Shown one piece after another: positions 4,759 to 7,725 of a stretch of 7,725 nucleotides of DNA (its first letter is position 1; every line of letters begins with the position of its first letter). A program made the translations under genes and the position numbers. The DNA is from Acidobacteriota bacterium. GTDB taxonomy: Bacteria; Acidobacteriota; Terriglobia; UBA7540. The notes beneath the pieces were generated by a model. It made no database searches and was not told the origin of the DNA. It saw only the letters and a list, made by a program, of their open reading frames with translations. Where the stretch lies: assembly GCA_021780055.1 (NCBI GenBank), contig JAJXZM010000547.1, positions 1 through 7,725 of the forward strand. Reading direction: 5' to 3'.

Positions 4759-7725
4759 TTAGAACAAGAATTTCGCCTGCAATTGAATCGTTCGCGGCGT
4801 ACCGATGGAGCTTAAGATTTTGCCGCTATTGAGGTTTGGCTGGTTCCAGTTCTGGTGGTTGTAGACGTTGAAGATCTGGGCCTCAAAGTCGAACACCAGA
4901 TTTCTCCACAGAGGCGTCAACTTATAGATGTTTGCATCCATATTGTTGAAGCCGGGACCGGTTATGTAGTTGCGCGGAATGTTGTTTTGAAAATCGTTGT
5001 GGGCCGAGTCGGCGGCGTTGGTGTACTTGAGATACGTCTGTCCGGCATAGGGCAAACCGCTGGACTCGTCGTATGTGCTGGCGTCGAACCAGTGCTGCGG
5101 GTTTCTCTGGCCCTTCGGCAGGACGCCGGTTTTGCCCGGCGCCAGGTAGGTATTGGAAGCCAGCGGGCTCCAAAATGGCGCGAGATACCGGCCGCTGTGC
5201 CACAGGAAGAACGCAGAGATGTTATACCCGCTGACCAGCGCGTTCACGACTCCGTGCGCATTGCCCAGAAACTGCTGCCCCTTCCCAAATGGAAGCTGGT
5301 AATGGCCGTTGATCTGGAAGGTCTTAGTGGGTAGATTGGAGTCGGGAGCATACAGGGCGGCTACGCGCCGGGCCCTGGAAACTCCAGAGGTCATAGGATC
5401 GGTAAGCGTATAGCCGGGAGTAATGGAGGCCGGTTCCGGGCTGAGCCCCCCCTGACCCAGCAGAGTGTCCTCTGAAGTCGTCAGGAATTTTCCCCACGTA
5501 AAGTAGGACTGCAGCAGCAGACCGTTGCCGAAGGTGTGCTGAAATTGCGCCTGCAGTTCGTTGCTGTTGGCAAAGCCGTCATAGTAGTAGAGGTCAAAAT
5601 TTTGGTTGCCGGAGGTCGCAAAGACCGGAAAGGGGCGCCTCGCTTTGGCAACGCCCGCCAGACAATTCGGAATGTCGGTGGCTCCTGCGGTTGTGCAATC
5701 CAGCCGCGGAATCACGTAGTTGACCGGGTCTTCGTCCAGCAGGTTGTAGCTGTGGTTGCCAATATAGCTGAGCTGGACTCCAGTATGCCCCGGCAACTCC
5801 CGCGCCAGGCTCAGGCTCCACTCCTGCACGGTGGAGGGTTTGTAGTCCGGAGTCAGGGCGGCCCAGTTGAAGCCGCCACCCTGCGTAATATGTACGTTAC
5901 TGGTGTCCAGAACCTCTGTGGAACTGCCCAACATAAATTGATTCGGGTTGCTGTACGGACCGCCGTACTGCGGCTGCGCGTTCGGGAACTCTAGTTCCGT
6001 CGCGTTGGTATTGAAGGCAACGCCGTTGATCTCGCCCGGCACCAGCGTAGCTTGATAGAAGAAGGGCGGGTTCTTGCGTGTGGCCTGTTCAAACTGCTGC
6101 AATGGAATCACCCATTGATAGATTCCCCAGCCGCCGCGCACGACCGTTTTGCTGTTGACCTGGTAGGCAAAGCCGAGCCGCGGCTCGAAATTGTTCTTGG
6201 GCATGTTGAGCAGGCTGAGAGGGTAGTGGGCCGCCGCCGCCGACTCGATCGGCAGGCCGGCGGCTACATAGGAAGCCAGCACGGCCGGGGGAGTTTGCGC
6301 TGGCGCGCCGCTACCGGCGTAGACGGTCATGCCGCCCGGAATATTGGGGTCGAGAGTGGAATAAAGTCCGGAAGCATCTTTGAACGCAGTCCAGTATTCA
6401 TAGCGCAGCCCCAGGTTCACGGTCAGTCTCGGACTGACGCGCCAATCGTCCTGGGCATAGCCGTCAAACTCCGTTTGCTGGGTGTGGTAGTGGGGATAGA
6501 CATTCGTACTCAGGTAATCGGTATCGCCCAGTAGGAAGTCCGCCAAACCCGAACCGGTGTTGGCAACGGCATTGCCGTCCGGAGCGTTCGGATCCTGAAT
6601 CGAGGTGAAGTTGCCGCTGAAGAAATAGTTGCTGCCCGGCTGGCCCACCTCAAAGGTGTTGATCCGGGTGTCATTGACGTCGAAGCCAAACATCAATTGG
6701 TGATTGCCGCGGTTGTAGGTGAACTGGTCGCTGCCGACGATCGTTGAGTTGGGATAGTCCTGCGGATTGTCACGATCGATGCCGGTCCAGTAATAATCGG
6801 TACAGCAACCAAAATAGAATTGCGGCCAGACGGGCAGGTTCTGGTAGGGGGGCAGACCCAGCGCCTGCGCAACGCCGGGAATTTGCTGCGGTCCGCGGAA
6901 GGCATGGTTGTAGGTTTCGCCCACGTGTACCACATTGATGGCCCGCGGACTGATGACTTCCGTAAAGGTAAGCGATCCGTTGTGTCCCCCGACGACTCCC
7001 TGATCCGGTTCTGTGGGGGCGTAGTACTTAGGACTCAAATTGGTGGAATGCGTGTACGAATACCGCGCCGCCAAGCGGTTGGGGCCGAAGAGCTGGTCCA
7101 CCTTGAAGGTGTACGCATGCTCGTCGTTGGTGGCTTTGGATGCCGGAGGGATGTAATTGGGCGTGAATTGTGCAATATCTGCGCCGCTCACGTTGACGTT
7201 GGGTTCGGGAAGCGGGTTTAAACCAGGGACAGGCGTGATGCCGAAGATCTTTTGCGTGACCGGATTCAGTTGATTGGTTGGAATGATATTGCCCGGAAAT
7301 GGGGTGCGCGAATAGGGAAAGCTGTTGGCCGTGGTGGTCGGGTCGTAGATCGTAAGCGGAGCCGCGGTTTGGACAGCCAGCACGTCGGAAAGATCGCCCT
7401 GCCGCTCGGCCTTGGTGGGGACAATGTATTGCTGAAAATCGTTCGTCTTGTCTTTGATCCACTCGAAGTCGACAAAGAAGAAGGTCTTGTTTTTCCAAAT
7501 CGGGCCGCCCAGCTGGGCACCGTACTCATTGTGTTGCAGGAAGGGAACCACTAGCCCGGTATTGAACGCCCGCGCCTGCAGGTGATTGTTCCGATTCAGC
7601 TCAAAGGCCTGTCCATGGAATTGGTTGGTGCCGCTTTTGGTCACCAGTTCCACAATGCCAGGGCGGTTGTATTGCGCGTCGCCATTGGCGGTGATGATCT
7701 TGACTTCCTGGAAGGTCATGGTCGA
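4759..7725 (-). CDS. Oar-like TonB-dependent receptor, paralog of the downstream gene (5' end outside window)
   Basis: The frame is open to the right edge (codons for S, T precede the first visible Met), so this is the C-terminal 988 residues of a larger protein. By alignment with the neighbouring paralog, in which the matching Leu is residue 211, about 210 residues are missing: signal peptide, CnaB-like domain and most of the plug. A full length near 1,200 residues is expected. Visible parts are the plug end (TFQEVKIITANGDAQYNRPG, VELVTKSGTNQFHG), then the beta-barrel with NEYGAQLGGP, DRDNPQDYPN, YNRGNHQLMFGFD, DDWRV and GLRYEYW, ending LQAKFLF with the C-terminal Phe of outer-membrane barrels. 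In the first 52 aligned residues, 41 are identical to the paralog. Distinctive points are a vicinal Cys-Cys (YFGCCTDYYW, codons 6802-6807) and the loss of the CDNQPTGTC insert; the C-x10-C pair (codons 5695-5697 and 5662-5664) is kept. The ligand is unknown. Its own terminator follows. Confidence 0.95.
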   Translation of the reverse strand, partial: STMTFQEVKIITANGDAQYNRPGIVELVTKSGTNQFHGQAFELNRNNHLQARAFNTGLVVPFLQHNEYGAQLGGPIWKNKTFFFVDFEWIKDKTNDFQQYIVPTKAERQGDLSDVLAVQTAAPLTIYDPTTTANSFPYSRTPFPGNIIPTNQLNPVTQKIFGITPVPGLNPLPEPNVNVSGADIAQFTPNYIPPASKATNDEHAYTFKVDQLFGPNRLAARYSYTHSTNLSPKYYAPTEPDQGVVGGHNGSLTFTEVISPRAINVVHVGETYNHAFRGPQQIPGVAQALGLPPYQNLPVWPQFYFGCCTDYYWTGIDRDNPQDYPNSTIVGSDQFTYNRGNHQLMFGFDVNDTRINTFEVGQPGSNYFFSGNFTSIQDPNAPDGNAVANTGSGLADFLLGDTDYLSTNVYPHYHTQQTEFDGYAQDDWRVSPRLTVNLGLRYEYWTAFKDASGLYSTLDPNIPGGMTVYAGSGAPAQTPPAVLASYVAAGLPIESAAAAHYPLSLLNMPKNNFEPRLGFAYQVNSKTVVRGGWGIYQWVIPLQQFEQATRKNPPFFYQATLVPGEINGVAFNTNATELEFPNAQPQYGGPYSNPNQFMLGSSTEVLDTSNVHITQGGGFNWAALTPDYKPSTVQEWSLSLARELPGHTGVQLSYIGNHSYNLLDEDPVNYVIPRLDCTTAGATDIPNCLAGVAKARRPFPVFATSGNQNFDLYYYDGFANSNELQAQFQHTFGNGLLLQSYFTWGKFLTTSEDTLLGQGGLSPEPASITPGYTLTDPMTSGVSRARRVAALYAPDSNLPTKTFQINGHYQLPFGKGQQFLGNAHGVVNALVSGYNISAFFLWHSGRYLAPFWSPLASNTYLAPGKTGVLPKGQRNPQHWFDASTYDESSGLPYAGQTYLKYTNAADSAHNDFQNNIPRNYITGPGFNNMDANIYKLTPLWRNLVFDFEAQIFNVYNHQNWNQPNLNSGKILSSIGTPRTIQLQAKFLF

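Noticed and set aside
1..7725. CRISPR array, tRNA/rRNA, insertion sequence or phage genes
   Set aside because: I saw no regularly spaced repeats, no cloverleaf or rRNA signatures, no transposase-like frame and no terminal inverted repeats with target duplications.

Overview
The window looks like a piece of a bacterial chromosome, most likely from an Acidobacteriota (Terriglobia-like) organism. The basis is the protein family. Two very large outer-membrane receptors of the Oar-like type (a CnaB/carboxypeptidase-regulatory domain fused to a TonB-dependent plug and barrel) lie in tandem, and Acidobacteriota carry many such paralogs. This is inference from family knowledge; no marker gene is present.

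Layout, left to right. Positions 1-228 hold the first 76 codons of a minus-strand gene that runs off the left edge; it was found by reading the reverse strand and has one hydrophobic segment. Divergently, after only 29 bp, a 67-residue zinc-ribbon protein is encoded at 258-461 on the plus strand. A minus-strand intrinsic terminator (477-507) follows, then the complete receptor gene 529-4290 (minus). Its start is best placed at an internal ATG preceded by a strong Shine-Dalgarno sequence. Positions 4291-4758 are a non-coding gap with a good sigma70-type promoter, a leader of about 200 nt and the terminator of the next gene. From 4759 to the right edge lies a second, paralogous receptor gene (minus) that lacks its first roughly 210 codons because the window ends.

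The receptors probably act as TonB/ExbBD-driven outer-membrane transporters or adhesin-like surface proteins of unknown substrate. No SusD-like partner, transporter or regulator is visible to suggest a ligand. Each gene has its own terminator, and the downstream gene has its own promoter, so they look like separately transcribed tandem duplicates rather than a strict operon.

I see no new defence, mobile or CRISPR system. The most notable signals are a 40-nt terminator element kept 38/40 identical behind both paralogs while the flanking non-coding DNA has diverged, a possible leaderless promoter for the zinc-ribbon gene, and cysteine-pair differences between the receptors.
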